A DNA stretch of 64,000 bases, taken from positions 6,386,001-6,450,000 of the forward strand of contig OX424560.1 in assembly GCA_949152475.1 (NCBI GenBank), in the 5' to 3' direction. The notes under the pieces are model-generated. The model worked only from the letters and a program-made list of their open reading frames with translations, was not told where the DNA came from and did not search any database. Made by a program: the position numbers and the translations under genes. Position 1 is the stretch's first letter. The number at the start of each line of letters is the position of its first letter. Below, piece after piece: positions 12,490-25,900 of this stretch. This DNA is from Terebella lapidaria (Eukaryota; Annelida; Polychaeta; Terebellida; Terebellidae).

Positions 12490-12871
12490 ATCATGTCACA
12501 CTTAAATCATCTCCAAATCTCATCCGAAAAAAGGAGAAAGCTGACAAAGATGAATTGCCCGCATGCGAAAAAAACCCCTCACAACAGAGTGACACGGAAT
12601 CTGACCTTCCAGCTGGCCGATGATTTATCATTTCACACTCAAAAGCTTTATAGATTAATTTTGAACATTCTCCAAGAATCGTGCGTTTATACAAATCGTG
12701 GAATACAGTTTGAACACGTGGTTCCAAACGAATACTTTCGTTGTGACATTTCTTGGATAGATGCAATTTGATACCCGGTAGATGTCCCACTAGAGGACTT
12801 GTTTCCAACGACAAACTGCAATACAAAGAAGAAATTATCTCCCAGAAAAAAATGTGTTTATCTCCCAACAA
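12490..12871 (-). pseudogene. PAN-like exon family copy, minus strand
   Basis: On the minus strand this region aligns with the family at 14330 and 31400. Shared marks are TGTCGTTGGAA, ATCCAAGAA, GGAACCACGTGTT and a later CGGCCAGCTGGAAGGTCAG equivalent to GCCAGTTGGATAGTCA. A frame of 126 codons stays open. In the segment equivalent to the cysteine-rich part of 36071-36366 the C-x3-C pair is not kept, although a later CC remains. I see no signal peptide. It is most likely a relic; an exon of a divergent gene is possible. Confidence 0.45.
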
Positions 12872-13184
12872 AGGATGACTGTGTAAATTATATTCAGAAT
12901 ATTATAATCGTCTGTGCTTTGGCTGACGGTCTGAATCTTGCATATATGTCCATTTCGCAGGTATGTCCATCTCGAGAAATGATGATCCTAGAGGTTCCTA
13001 CATTGTAGTCATTAATAATTACATCGATGTACTCAATTTATAACCCGATTCAATTTATATTGTAACGGTTGTGACTCGGAGTTTGATGGGCAAGTTGAGT
13101 GCAAACAGGTCTCTCAGTGACTTGGATATATAATATCCAAAAGCTTCATAAAACCGCACAACTTCAGGTTACACCATGTGAAAT

Positions 13185-13255
13185 TGTGACTGGACCTGAC
13201 CTTGAGGGGCTTAGGGTTGACGAATTAATTGCGTCTTACCGTGTTCATCATGTTA
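13185..13255 (-). repeat. Short dispersed repeat, copy 2 of 3 (inverted)
   Basis: Matches 10975-11055 on the opposite strand through the CCTTGAGGGGCTTAGGGTTG core. It lies in otherwise featureless sequence; 13256-14300 holds nothing I can identify. Confidence 0.6.
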
Positions 13256-14329
13256 TTGTTATGCTGACATGCTACTCACCAGACTGCTGAAAGCTTACAC
13301 AACTATTCTGCACTTACCATATAATGCTGTTCTCTTGCACAGTGCGCATTAAAACTAGATGTAACACATCCTCAGAATTAACTTATTTATCTGAGTTAGC
13401 TCACTTTTTGCTAGTATGAGTTATTTTAATGGTGAAATATTTTACATCGAGACTGACAGTTACCGTAAGAGTTTGAAGATTTGTACTCAGATGGGTCTAA
13501 TAGTATCGATGTGGTACAATGCATACTTTTCTGTATACAGAATGTATTTGGTCATCACTTTGATGATAACATGAAAATATGTTGAAGCATCCGATATGCT
13601 ACGTGATCAAAAAGTGGATGCTTAAAATAAAATTATCAAAGTGAGTGCAACATATGTCGGAATTTTTCTCTTCACAATAATGAACAAATGGAACAATATT
13701 ACGAGTGTGACGGGATCTTCAATTTGCCCACAATAGAAACAAATGTTCAGGAGCAAGTGTTTAGAAAACTCCTCAGTGAAAGACCAGCATATTCTGCAGA
13801 GTTGGATATTTTTTATACCCTGTCAATATTGCAGACACGGGTGTTAAAAAAGTTTGTTATAAACCACCATGGCGGAATAAAATTATCAGTCATTGATTAT
13901 TCTCCACCATGAGATGTAGATTATATTTTAATGCTATTGTTTGTGCTCCAGATGCCTGACTAAAGTGACCGGCTACGAACTTTATGTTATGAAAAGAATG
14001 TACTGAAGACAATAATGCACTCAGAACATTATCAGATGTCTGAACTGCTGACCTCCCAGCCTTACCAGAACCGTTGTCATGATACACGAATAGTGGAGCA
14101 GTGATAATGGCGGTAATGTAGAATAATTGGAAACGTTCAGCATAACGTCCCTTTATTAAAAATACACAGCTTTATAGTGCGACATAGAATCATCCAAAAC
14201 ACAGACAATAATAACATAGTAAATATAATCTGTATATACATCTGTTGCTGCAAGATGAGTTCATCTTCGCTTTTCTTTTGATTTTCTTGAGAATAAACAC
14301 GACTGCAGGTCTTCTGAAGTAACGGCTCT

Positions 14330-14665
14330 GGGACTATCCAAGAAGTGGGACATCTTCATGAAAATGAACATTTGGAACCACGTGTTTGGCCTGTTCGTAA
14401 CCTTGCGATTGTTCCACTTTCAAATATGAGGAGCCAAGTGTGAACTGATTGATTATCTGCCAGTTGGATAGTCAAATTACCGTGACACTCACTGATTTTA
14501 CTGATTGATTGTCGGTGCTGATGCATTGATAGGATTGGTGTCAAGCTTCTCTTTCAATGTGATGCATTCCTGGCGGAAATCGTTGTGTCACATGGCATTA
14601 GAATGTATGCACCTTCCACGAATAACAGTCATTACATGACTTGATTTATTCATGTGACGACTGAC
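14330..14665 (+). pseudogene. PAN-like exon family copy, decayed
   Basis: Collinear by eye with 31400-31760: TATCCAAGAAGTGGGACATC, GGAACCACGTGTTT, GATTGATTATCTGCCAGTT, TGTGATGCATTCCTGGCGGA and AATAACAGTCATTAC all recur in order. No single frame spans the segment; stop codons and indels break it. A related exon scrap lies downstream at 15045-15190, so this is probably one dead gene copy. Confidence 0.6.
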
Positions 14666-15044
14666 TTTGTTTAGATATGTACCTGTTTCAGCTCCTTGAC
14701 CACACATTGTCAATGTCATTTCCAGTGTCCAAGTAATCCGCTCACCCCTGGCAAGTAACGTGCGTATTTTGTTTAGAACTCACGCGTTTATTATCGATTT
14801 GATTATAATGAATAACTCTGTGTTATGTACGTCCAGCATAACAGTAATGTTAGGTATATCTATTGAGCATTGTTATGTGGATCGCATTATGTACCGTGTA
14901 CACTGCGAACTTGCAGCAGGGTCTCATTTCCGGTCAAGTCATATAAGCGTCACTGCTACCGTTATTGATGAGCGCACGGTCAGAAACCTATATGTAATGA
15001 TTTTGTATTCGAGAAAGTTACCACGAAGAGGTAACCCGTACATG

Positions 15045-15190
15045 AACCTTAATGGGCATGAGACGTTTCCACAAGTTCCGCTTCTCATCATGTGTCGTAT
15101 CTGATCTGGAAGGCCTCCATAGAGTGGGCACTGTCTTTATCAGCACTGCTCTCCTGGGCACCTCCTGAATGATATCAGCACGAGCACACC
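15045..15190 (+). pseudogene. Second exon scrap of the 14.3-kb relic
   Basis: GTGGGCACTGTCTTTATCAGC and its upstream flank match the exon at about 36100-36190 (GAATGGGCACTGTCTGTATC), but in-frame stops are present. Further downstream (15340-15490) an open stretch contains a Trp-rich YYPGWWM segment that I cannot place. Confidence 0.5.
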
Positions 15191-15630
15191 GTTGGACGCG
15201 CACATCATGGGATATTTTATATTAGTATTAATGGTGTCCATAGATATGCGATACAGGGAAGGGCAAACCGCTCCTGACTGGTTGGATGCTGCATATGTAT
15301 TATTTGCTGCATGTTCATTGCTGGTTGCTTTCTTTGCCGCTTCGCAGGTGAGACGTGGGACGTCAACCAGTTGGTAATCACGATCCAGTTCAACAAACAG
15401 GGTTACTATCCAGGTTGGTGGATGACAGTCATGCGTCCTGCTTTCTTAGCAAACCTGGGAAGTGATCAAGATTATCTGATTTTTCGCAAATAAGAGAATG
15501 TCTGAATGAAATTATATATATATATTATAAATATTAGCCACATTCCATAACTTATACAACTCAAATTCATCAAGAAATGCCCATACTAAATGAGTTATTA
15601 ATGAGGATGTGAAGTGGTTAGTTTTGTGTA

Positions 15631-16742
15631 GTAGTAGTATTTTATTTCGAGTTTGTACTTATGATGGATTTCATGTTACTTTGCAGCAATTGTTATACCA
15701 AGTTTTATATGTACAAACACGTGGATAGCCCCGAGATTTATATCTGTAGACCCCGGGAGTGGGGTTGGGGCTAACCATGAGATCCAAATAAATTATTATT
15801 CATACAAAGCACGAAAATAATTATTGTAATAAAACCATGGAAGCGATGGTGAGTGGGTTGAAATGATAAGATCCATGTGCCAAACAAAATAATAATGTGT
15901 CTGTTAGAACAAGATTTACTGTCCTAATTGACATAATCAGCAAATAATAATTTCTTTATTTTACATTTGGAAGAATGAATGCTAGGTGCGTTTTTTATGC
16001 TGACGTCAAGATCCAGCCAGTTTTTTGGGCCTTTGCAAATGAAGCTGTTGGTGAAATTGTGGGTCCTACTTTTGGGCATGTGTGGGTCATTGGAATGCCG
16101 GGTGTTGTGTGAGTGAATGTCACGATTAGCAGTAAATATGCTGGTCAGGTTCCGGGGCAGCTCTAGTCTGGAGTACATGTACATAAATTTGGCTAATTCT
16201 ACAGTGTGCAGATCGTGCAATTTGATAATTTTCATTTGGTAAAAGAGAGGGGTAGTGTGTTCATTGTATTTTGAATGCGTAATTATGCGAATTGCTTTCT
16301 TTTGAATGATTTCAAGGGGATGAAGATAGCTTTTAAATGTCGATCCCCACAGCAAGATTCCATAAGCTATGTATGGATGGATCAGACTATTGTACAGGAG
16401 ACGTAAATTTGTTTTCGTCAGTATGTTTTTTGCGGCATTTAAAGCATACAATCCGCTCGATGTTTTCTTCTTGCAATATAATATGTTGTCTTTCCAGTCC
16501 AATTTGCTGTCTATCATAATTCCTAGGAATTTCACACTGTATAAACGAGTTACCTCTACATTGTCAATTGAAATGCTTAGTCGTCGGTCAAATGCCAAAG
16601 TGTTTTTCGAAAATAATACATAAAAGGATTTACTTGCATTCAACGAGAGCTTGTTTGCCATATACCACTTGGATAATGTCTTTAAATCTTCGTTCAATAC
16701 CCCATATAGTTCACGTATGTTCTGTGATGAGTAGTAAATACT
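15631..16742 (-). mobile_element. 5'-truncated non-LTR retrotransposon (jockey/CR1-like LINE)
   Basis: The minus strand reads the C-terminal end of a reverse transcriptase (16742-15924), then a 3' UTR of about 290 bp containing a CCCCGGGAGTGG-type hairpin region, then AATAAAATACTACTACTAC at 15631-15650. A trinucleotide tail of this kind is typical of several LINE clades that end in microsatellites rather than poly(A). The element is cut at the 5' side, as most LINE copies are, and cannot move by itself. Confidence 0.8.
15924..16742 (-). pseudogene. Reverse transcriptase C-terminal remnant of a LINE
   Basis: The frame is open for about 272 codons to its stop. It contains LSKWYMANKLSLNASKS, KFLGIMIDSKLDWKDN and LLYNSLIHPYIAYGILLWGS, the thumb and connection region typical of jockey/CR1-like non-LTR retrotransposons. 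It ends upstream in ...YYSSQNIRELYG, a few residues after where the catalytic [F/Y]ADD motif would be. A TAG and unrelated sequence precede it, so the catalytic palm is missing. The remaining frame has no internal stop, which suggests fairly recent insertion. Confidence 0.85.
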
Positions 16743-16844
16743 CTATGAATATGACAAATGAAATACTATGGCATTATAAGTGCAAATTAATTATGTAAGC
16801 GTGTTGATAATGTGACCCCTTCTGGTATGTAGCCTTAAAGCGTC

Positions 16845-16912
16845 TAAACACGTTAAGTTGCCATTAACTCTTCAGTCATAAGCTCCTCAGGATTTAGTCC
16901 TGCATTCACCTA
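16845..16912 (+). repeat. Short dispersed repeat, copy 3 of 3
   Basis: GCCATTAACTCTTCAGTCAT and ATAAGCTCCTCAGGA match 10975-11055 with clear divergence. Confidence 0.5.
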
Positions 16913-17079
16913 CTGTCTAGTTTGAGAATATCACACAATGTAATCTGAAATTGTGCAGTATTATGGAGATTATGGGTAGGATGATATTTGGAAGTCTCTG
17001 AGAGACACTGCACTGCCTTCAATAAAATGGAAAATTACGTGTAACTTTCAGACAGTGGCCCATAACACAGACAGTAATA

Positions 17080-17480
17080 TCATTCTAAATATAATCTCCT
17101 TTCTCTGACTGGAAATATCGTTGGGACATTTTCGCTACTGGGTATTAAAGTGAATTTATCCAAGAAGTGGGACACATTAATGTAAATATTTACTGGGAAC
17201 CACGTGTTTACCGTGAATTGGAGAAACCTTGTCATCACTGTGGTTGATTTGTATAGACGAGCAAAGATGGGCGAGTAGCCCGACAATAGTTATGTCAGTA
17301 AGTGTCAGAATCATTGAGCCACAAGAGTGTGAAATTATTGATTAACTGCCAGGTTGAAATTCAGATTGTCATGTCTTTCAGTTGTGAGTTTCCTGATTGA
17401 TCGGCTGCGTGGATGCCATAATAGGGTTGACGTCACGCCTCTTCTAAACTGAGATGAATTTCTGGTGTAAATGGAAGTGC
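17080..17480 (+). pseudogene. PAN-like exon family copy, decayed
   Basis: Collinear with 31390-31760: TATCCAAGAAGTGGGACAC, GGGAACCACGTGTTTACC, CGAGTAGCCCGACAATAG, TTATTGATTAACTGCCAG and GAGATGAATTTCTGG. Stops interrupt every frame, including TAA after the GTTTACCG stretch and TAG after GGGCGAG in alternative frames. The exon is not translatable. Confidence 0.65.
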
Positions 17481-18263
17481 CATAAGACACTGGAATCAAA
17501 CACGTTGGATGTACTTGTAGGACATATTTCAGTAATTTCTTCGGCCTTTCAAAGCAATGATAAAAAGCCCAATTTTAGCCTATATGCTGTGGTCTTGAAA
17601 CTGTTCGTGTGCAATGCCAACCAGCTCGAGTCAACAACCAGCCAGAGAAAAATATATCCACCATTCTGCGGGGTATTAAGGGCATAACCCCGTTTTCAAA
17701 ATGGATGTGACGTAATATGATTGGGGTTGTCATGCCTGTATATCGGTATGGCTCTTGTACCTGTATATTCCTGCAGATCGAGCGGGGGTGGGGAGATCGG
17801 GTAGTGGGCGAAAATTGGCAATCAACAGTTCACAGTTTTTGAATAGATTAATTTCAAGGAATCTACAAGATGATATATTTATCTTTCATAAATGTATATT
17901 ATTATTGAACTTATAGTATATCATTAGATTTTGGGTGGAATTCGTGGTATGAAAGCTGCTGAAATTTGGCTAAGAACATCCATCCAGCAATTATTATATG
18001 GCCACGTGTCATATGTATGTAGCATGTTTTAAAATCAATCTCCGTATTTTATTTCTAAATATTCTAGAACCAGGACTAAAAATATATTACTAATTGACGT
18101 CTCAGTTTATTCTTTTCAGTGGGCCTATTTGAATTTGCGAAACACACATTCTGTTTTCCAATTCTTGAACAAATAATAAAAAATCTTTTGTTACCTCTAC
18201 TAATTATGAATTATTACACCTTTCCATTTGGACCTGCACATGAAAAAAGTTTACTTACTTCTG
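17481..18263. other. No gene recognised
   Basis: AT-rich sequence with nothing I can assign, except that the polypyrimidine-like run before 18264 could serve as a splice acceptor for the next entry. Confidence 0.4.
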
Positions 18264-18888
18264 TCATTTACAGTGGCCATCAAACCAGGTCCAACGGAGA
18301 AATTCATCCACAGATCGGCATCAAAGAAAAATTTTTCAGCAACATTGTCATTAATTCTTGTGCATCTGAGCCACATACACGGTCTGTAAGGTGTTTCTGT
18401 CATCCCTTGGGCTCATGAAGAATTGAATACAGGGTGTAAAGTCCCGTCTATGGAACGCACATAGAGCTACAACAATAGATATTCTGAGTTATCTGCATAA
18501 TTACTGTGCACGGTGTTGTATACAGTAAGATCTGGATCAGTTACTAGTATAGGGTACCGCTGCCATGGGGAAACTGACATCTGGGTCAATAGGGCCAATC
18601 ATTACCCTGGTACAGTGTACAAGTAGAGGACAGGGGGTGGCTGTAAATTGTTACTTGTGGACAATAAACGACGGTGTAGTCAGGATCATCAAGAAAGATA
18701 CTCGTGATCATAAACCAGAATTCCTCTACATGTGTGGGTCAGAATATTGGTCAGGCCATAGCCAACCGTGGTATCATGTATACATTACAAATAACAGCCA
18801 TTTACCTATCTTGATGAAGTATAGCAAGCATATGTCACTTATTTATGTGATGCCCGACTCTGAGCCGCAAGTCGTTCGGAGAAGCTGA
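18264..18888 (+). pseudogene. PAN-like family copy, C-terminal half, probably broken
   Basis: TTCTGTCATTTACAG just before 18274 looks like a splice acceptor. Translation from TGGCC onward gives VAIKPGPTEKFIHRSASKK, aligning with LEPNPGGKYISHLDRQS of the intact gene at 40470. From the ATG at 18565 a 107-codon frame includes YITNNSHLPI and LIYVMPDSEP, matching YVPITNNSHYPF and FIYVMCDFDP of the 36-kb copy. The two parts are in different frames with stops between them. Either an intron separates them or the gene is dead. Confidence 0.5.
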
Positions 18889-18899
18889 TGTCGGCTTGT

Positions 18900-20532
18900 G
18901 AGTTTGTTTGAGTATGTGCGCCCGTCTCAGTTACGGACAGATTGGCTTGGGTGGAACTACTTGGCTGGGCCGAGTTCTTCTAGCACGCGCTTGGGCAACC
19001 ACATAGTGGAATGTGCTGATGTAGGATTTTTATTGGGGAGAGGGGATTTTTATTGGGAAGAGGGGACACCTTTCAGGAGCAAATAGGGGTATGGTCTAGG
19101 ACCATCCCAAGTCCCCAGAAGTTGATGTGGTTTCACATAAATCTCCAGAGCCACTGAAGTTTGTGCTAAAAACCTAAAAACGTTACATTCCATCGATGAT
19201 CGTACGCAAATATTGAATCATGGAGAACCAACGAGGCCGGGCACGTGGGCTGTCTTGACGACGTCGAGCACGTGGGCTCTCCTGGTGATTAGCATTTTGG
19301 TGAACTGCCAGAAAGCAAATGAGTGAAGGGTTTCCTTGTATCCATACACCATAATTGGACCATTTAGACTGAACACTGAGAAGTGGTTATAGAGGTGTTC
19401 ATTATGTAACTTGGCTTAACTTGGCTTATGTTAACAGCCTATATAGGCCCGGATACATTACATATAGGTCTATACTTTCAATATGATGTTTGAGAACAAT
19501 TATAATAGTACAGTAAGTTAGATCTATATAGTAACTGACATTAACCATATAACATAGGTCTAGGCTATAGCTCCAATATTCGTGTGCAGGTTGTAAGTCC
19601 AAGTAAAATTCACTAGGTTAGGGCCTATGCATATCACAAAAGCATTGGGTCAGTGCCACCGGTGCGCCATGAAGGGACACCTAGATATCACCTCATTTAA
19701 AAATGAGACACGCGTTCTGGCCGTAGTTTTGTTTTAGTCATCGGAGCAACTTGAAACTTTGTGTGTCCAAATTGAGTATCAAGCCGCCATTTTCATAATT
19801 CTATCTGAATGAAGGAAGATATCGGGTTTGGGACGAGTCATGGAGTCACTGGTGTGGAATGATCGCTTTTTGTACCGTACATGCGAGGCGTATATGTATA
19901 CACTAGTATGTTGTCATAATCTCGAAGTAATATATGAAACAATAATCAAACGTGCTTCATACTCCGAACTAATGTGAAAAAAAACAACGTAGGCCAAAAT
20001 CACTTTAAAATGTATAACATATAACTAATAATATATAACTAAAATATTCATCCGAGATATAAAATATAAGGCAGATGAATACCGTGAGTGGTAAAGAACA
20101 TAGGGTTATATAAACAATAGCCCACACGATTCCTTGAAGGCGTTTAAGGAGTCTTTCCAAATGGAAACAAAGGAAATTTGAGTACATCTCTCTTGCTGAT
20201 TCGGAGGGGGAAATGATACATTTTACAAAACACATAAGTCTGTCAAGTCAGGTGGTTGAGAGCAAAAGGTCATATTCAGTGTGATGCCATCAACTCGTTT
20301 AACCCAATAATTATTTAGTTAATTATTTTGTTCTTAATGCGTTTAAGAAATTCTATGGACGTCATCATGATCTGGTTGATAAATACAGCAAATCCATGTC
20401 TGCCATGCAACTAGATCTATTTTCATGTTAATTTTGGGGAATTCATGACGGGTGCCACTAGTGGGGCAGGAAATGCTCACTCTTTCCGGAACACCTGATT
20501 TCACCTCCTGATGGCCATTTACGGGGGTTCAT
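18900..20532. other. No gene recognised
   Basis: Contains only short local duplications (two GGGATTTTTATTGGG-like units near 19025-19060 and two GAGCACGTGGGCT-like units near 19240-19290) and AT-rich sequence. Confidence 0.4.
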
Positions 20533-20667
20533 GAGTTTCCCTGTCATTTTTGTTTTCTCTCACTTCGTATGCCTGATATGACTTTCTGTCCCCGGACTAT
20601 GAGATTGGATAACGGACCCTGTTTTGTTTGCTCGGAATACTTGATACTGGGTATTGATTCCACGTCT
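20533..20667 (+). repeat. 135-bp dispersed repeat, copy 2
   Basis: Same sequence as the minus strand of 9175-9309 over the full length. The match ends abruptly on both sides (GAGTTTCCCTG at the left, CCACGTCT at the right). Confidence 0.8.
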
Positions 20668-22950
20668 ATTAGTTCACCCAGGTCATGTCTGGTAACGCAC
20701 TACTTGCTGGTCTACGGTTTTCATTTATGCTACCAAAATCATGGATTAAGGATGCTTATCAGTCAGGATCCATGCCTTATCAGCAGAATTCTGGTATGTT
20801 TTGTTTGGCCTATAACTCTGCAGTTTGGTAATGGATTGCGCTGAAAATTGTTGTGTAGGTTCTATCCACGACTACAATGCTTGTCCAATGGCCATATTTA
20901 AGACCCAGTCGATATTCATACAGATCCTGAACGTTATACACCGCCAATCAAATGTAACTTACATAGAAAACTGACAGCGTTTTTGGGTACAGTTTCTTGA
21001 CTATGGTTAGTTTACCTATCATAGAACAATAACCTACTGCCTGTTTTGGGATTTACCGTAAACACTTGATGGAAGTTTGATGGTGAAAATAGCATGTTAT
21101 GTACCATCCGCATTGAAAATACACTGGGCGAAAGAAATTGATTGTCAATCGTACTAATAACGTCTATATCCGTTGGCATTGTAAACTCTACCGCAAACAA
21201 CATCAAGAATTCAGCGACTCTAATATTTTCTAAGTGCAGGATAGAACCAAAATCACAACAACATCTCACTCCTGAGTACAACGTTCTCGACAGCTGAGCA
21301 TTGACGGTATTTGCCATACGAATAATCCGCTGATCTGTACTTGGCGCTTCACTAATTCTCCTAATTCATACCAGAACACATGGCAAAGATGATCAAATAC
21401 TGCCTTGTCATATTGGTATGTTGTCTTTGTGATACATATTGGTCTTTGTGTTTTGATTTTTTCTGGCAAGTATTTTATGCCAAACATATCAGATATGTGA
21501 CAAACAATAATTATTGGAAATTACTTCTTCTTTTCAACAACTCTGTGCTGTATATAATAGGGAAGATTCATAAATATATTACAATTACATTGCTTGAGCC
21601 AGCATGGATGCTGAATTAAGCAGTGTAATAGTAAAAAGTTGTGGCGAATTCATTGATCTGTTTTGTTACTACAGTCACATGATCGCTGTTCTGTTCAGTT
21701 TGATACTATAACAAATTCACGGTGCCGATGACAAGACAATCTCGCCTGTTTTATTCGGAATTATACAATTAGTGCCGTAAAGCTCTTCAAGCAATACATC
21801 TCTCATTTCATCACTGGTTATTAGACGGGGCCTTGTAGAAATAATTCGGGAAGGTTTCATTGTTCTTCTTTCTCCATATAGTTTGCATGCTATCTAGCAT
21901 GCTGAATAAACCAGTATATATCCAAAATACAATTTCCACAAACTGGAAAGGAGAGAGCTTCATGAGCCAGATATTCCCGTGTGTACCAGTTCGCACATTA
22001 CACACTACAATTGTTATTGAACTATAAATCAGATAACTTTGCATATATCAAATTGACCCTAGAGTATGGGTTCTGAAACTGCCATTGTAACAAATCACTG
22101 CATGGTCAGTAGGGGAATCACGCCTGTGCGATAATCAATAACGTCAGATAATTGGCATTTAGAATAAACGAGGTTAAGTGTACATAAACATCGGTTGATG
22201 CTTCGAGTGTTTTACCGCAAATCATTATTTTTCATGAATGTGGGCTAATCAATGCACACGATCATGATTCAACGAAATTAGAGAGAAGTATCTAATAATA
22301 CATGTCACATCACATCCTTAATATCATACATGTATCAATATTGCTGTTCATATACCGTTTCCCCTCAAGTAGTCCCCCACAGACGGCAATCTCAGTCAAT
22401 CCAGTCAACCTGATTAAATGAAGGAATCGTCAAGATCAGTTTCTTGGCATCAGCAAATCATGAACATTGGGGCACATTGCATCTTATACTATAATTTGAG
22501 TTGACATTTTTCTATAAGTATCGAACAAGTAGAAATGGATGACTACAAACAGACAAATTCATATTCCAAGACAGAATCGAGAGACGAATTTTACAAAATC
22601 AATATGAGCGGTCAAACCTGAGTGATACTAAAGTATCAGAGTCAAAGCCAGGTGAACATCACAGACATCCAGCCAGATGAGTGTGAGATCAGGTGCTCTT
22701 GAGATCACTTCCTGCCCCACATGCGACATCCATACTGGCATATCTCAATATAAATGAAAGTGATCAATTTATCCATTATATAAAAACTTATACTCACAAA
22801 TATTGGAGATACATTTCCCAAAATTCGAATGCATGGATAACGGATGGGGCATGTATGAGGCTCACGAGAGAATACTTTTACAAACGGAAGTAAAATGAAA
22901 ACAGAACAATTGCATACTCTGGATGCTACTGGATCTGATGGCAAAACATA
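20668..22950. other. No gene recognised
   Basis: AT-rich non-coding sequence. A single copy of the CAGACATCCAGCCAGATGAGTG unit near 22660 is related to the tandem pair at 10452. Confidence 0.4.
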
Positions 22951-22952
22951 TA

Positions 22953-25900
22953 GTGCAGGTTCTTAGCTCATAATTTTGGACGAATTGTTCACATTGTGAT
23001 AAAAGCACGAAACTTTGCAGAGGGGTGGAGTATCACTCACTGATCAATATAAGCTAGGGAGCCATTCTCAATATGGCCTGTGGCGGATATGGCAGCCATT
23101 TTTCTTTTTGCAGTAAATCGACCTAAAACGGCCTAGAGAAATTGGTTATTTCTACCTGTGCATGTCAAATATTATCCAATATCAACAAAATTGGTATCAA
23201 ACTGACCGGAATAACAAGATCAAACCACTTATAACGGAAAAAGATAATTATAACAAACATTCCACAGCTATATGTCCAAAAAACAGTTTTTTTTGCTTAT
23301 CTATGGATCTCGTAGTCGAGCATGTACAATAGGTGTGCCTGCACCCCCTCACCGCATGATCATCTGAAATCAATTTTTTAGTTAGATTTCATCGTATTAT
23401 TGATTATTAGGTATATTCCAGAGACCCACCATTGGCGGAAATGGTTGTTTTGGGCCTTTTTCAAAATGGCCACCATGTTTTGGGCCATAACTCGGCTTCT
23501 ATTGCAGGTAGAGACATGGTTTTGGTGTCTATACCCATGTTTTTGATACTGAAAAATCAAATTCTGTCATTCCTGAGTACCTGTGTCTTTTGGTTGCTTC
23601 AGAATTAAAAATGTCAGACAAGGTGCGATTGATATGTGTAGAAACCCTGAGAGGGGATCAGATTGATAGTGAAAGCAGTTCCATTCCCGCATAACAAGCT
23701 CAGAAGATAAGGATCAATTTACAGAAATAGTGCCAAGATGAATTCTTTTGAATTCCTGGACACATGATTTGATGATGAATGCGACGCTCGCTTGTAGTCA
23801 TTACAAAAGAGTGCAGTTTTCGGTCATTTGACCTGGTAAGGAAGTGCAAAATGCACATGAACCCGTACTTGTGGACTGCAGAAGCCATCTTTATTAGTTG
23901 TGCATGTAATGCAATACCTTTCACTTCACGGAAAACAAGGGAAATATCCAAGATGGCTACCAAAGCCAACAGATAATTTTCGAATATAAGCAAGGTCTAT
24001 GCATAAGAATTATCAGTATTGGAACTGAACAATCCATTAATAGACTATTACAATTTCCTTTCCCTGTCATTTCCCTTCTATTGCATTGTAGTCATGGCAC
24101 AATAAAATGCCAGTAAAATTCCCTATCATTCTTTGATCGTTTTATCAGCTGTCATTAACATGGGAAGGGTCCCTGCCTCAACACCCACCAGTTTTGTGCT
24201 GCATGGCAAATGAAGCATGGTCATTGTTGAAAAGCTTTCCTGTTGACACAGTAGCATAATCGTGATGATGTGTTTAATACAATAAAATTGACTATCCCTT
24301 ATGTATGGCATGAAAATATGTGTAATTTTTTTTTTGCAGAACGGTATGACAGTGAACTGAAAACAATGCAGTAGCTCCGGACAAATCATATGACAATCCT
24401 ACATGTAGCTTGACCTCTAGTCTCAAGAACGATTACACAGCAAATGAGCAATGGCGTACATGTTCATTCCAACTTGGATCTTCTGGATTCGCAAGGTGAA
24501 CTATATATTGTGCAGTGGCATTTGACACAAAGGTCAAAGACATCCTTGACAAAAGGCATAATGGTCTGGATGGGAACCATCTTTGTTGTCTGTTTCAGTC
24601 CATCTATGGTCTGTGGTGTTTTGAACAGCCCCTACTGGTTAATGATCTCTAGTTCGTGTCCTTTATTGGAGGTCTTCTGATATGTTGTTCTAGCACATCA
24701 CTTGTTTCAGGAATTCATTACATATGACTGTTCTTGTGACAGAGAAGCTTCATCCCTACAAGGGTAACGTTGATGTCATCAGTGATAAATTCATGATCCT
24801 ATTTCATGCATTCACTGGATCTGACAGCGCATCCTTCTTCATATGTTAATATCATCTGAGCTGAGACGATGCAAATGGTCTGTGATGATGGAATTGGTCT
24901 ATGGGCTGTCCTTCATTGAATCTATTTATTTATGATATCAACATTTATTTATGATATAAAAATGGACCTCGTAAGCACAGGGACTAGAGCCTATTAACCA
25001 CTAGGGGTTGTTCAAAACCCTACAGGGCATGGATGGAATGAGAAAGACGGCAAGAAATTTCCCATGTTAACCACAATATCTTGTGCCAGGGATGTCTTTG
25101 TTCTTGATATCAAATGTCATTGCACAACCCTTGTCAATTTTGCGAATGCAAAAAGGTTTAACTTGGAATGTATACATGTAAATGCCATTCCAAATTTGCC
25201 GTGTAATCATTCTTGAGACTAGTCAAAGCTATCATTGGCATAGAACATTTATCTTGAGCTACTGCATTGTTTTCAGGTAACTGTCATATCGTTCTGGACA
25301 AACAAATCACATGTCATTACTGTATCATACGTAAGTGTCAACCGGAAACTAATCAACAATGAACATGCTCCATTTGTCACGCGGAACAAAACTGATGCAT
25401 GGTTGTTGAGGCAGAGATATTTCCCATGTTAATGGCTGCTGATAAGACCAACAAACACGTGGTAGAAGTGACCTTAAATGGCATTCTATGGTGCCTTGAT
25501 TCCAATGCAGTAGAAGGGAAATTACAGGATCCGTACTGGTCTATTATTGGATTGTTTAGTTTTATCATTATTGGTAATTTGTATGCAGAGGCCTTGCTTA
25601 AATTCAAAAATTATCTGTTGGCCGTGAGGGCCATCTTGGATTTGATTTATATGAAGTAAAAAGTGTTGCATTCCATGCACAACTGATAATGATGGCTTCT
25701 GCAGACCCTAAGTACCAGTTCATTTGTACTTTTCACCATCTTATTAGGTACATTGAATGCGGGAAATTGCAATATTTTCCAGAGACCACAAACGAGCATC
25801 GCATTCATCATCGAGTCATGTATCCAGGAATTCAAAAGAATCCACCTTGACACTAATTCTGTAAATTGATTCTTATCTTTTGAGCTTGATATGTGGGAAT

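Noticed and set aside
15350..15493. PLAT-like segment (LVITIQFNKQGYYPGWWM)
   Set aside because: Too short, with no supporting exons nearby and it lies in a decayed gene copy; the resemblance may be chance.
24126..25659. Paired 86-87-codon frames with matching peptides (PMLMTADKT / PMLMAADKT)
   Set aside because: They are the two arms of the palindrome read from opposite strands; the match follows from the inverted repeat, not from coding constraint.
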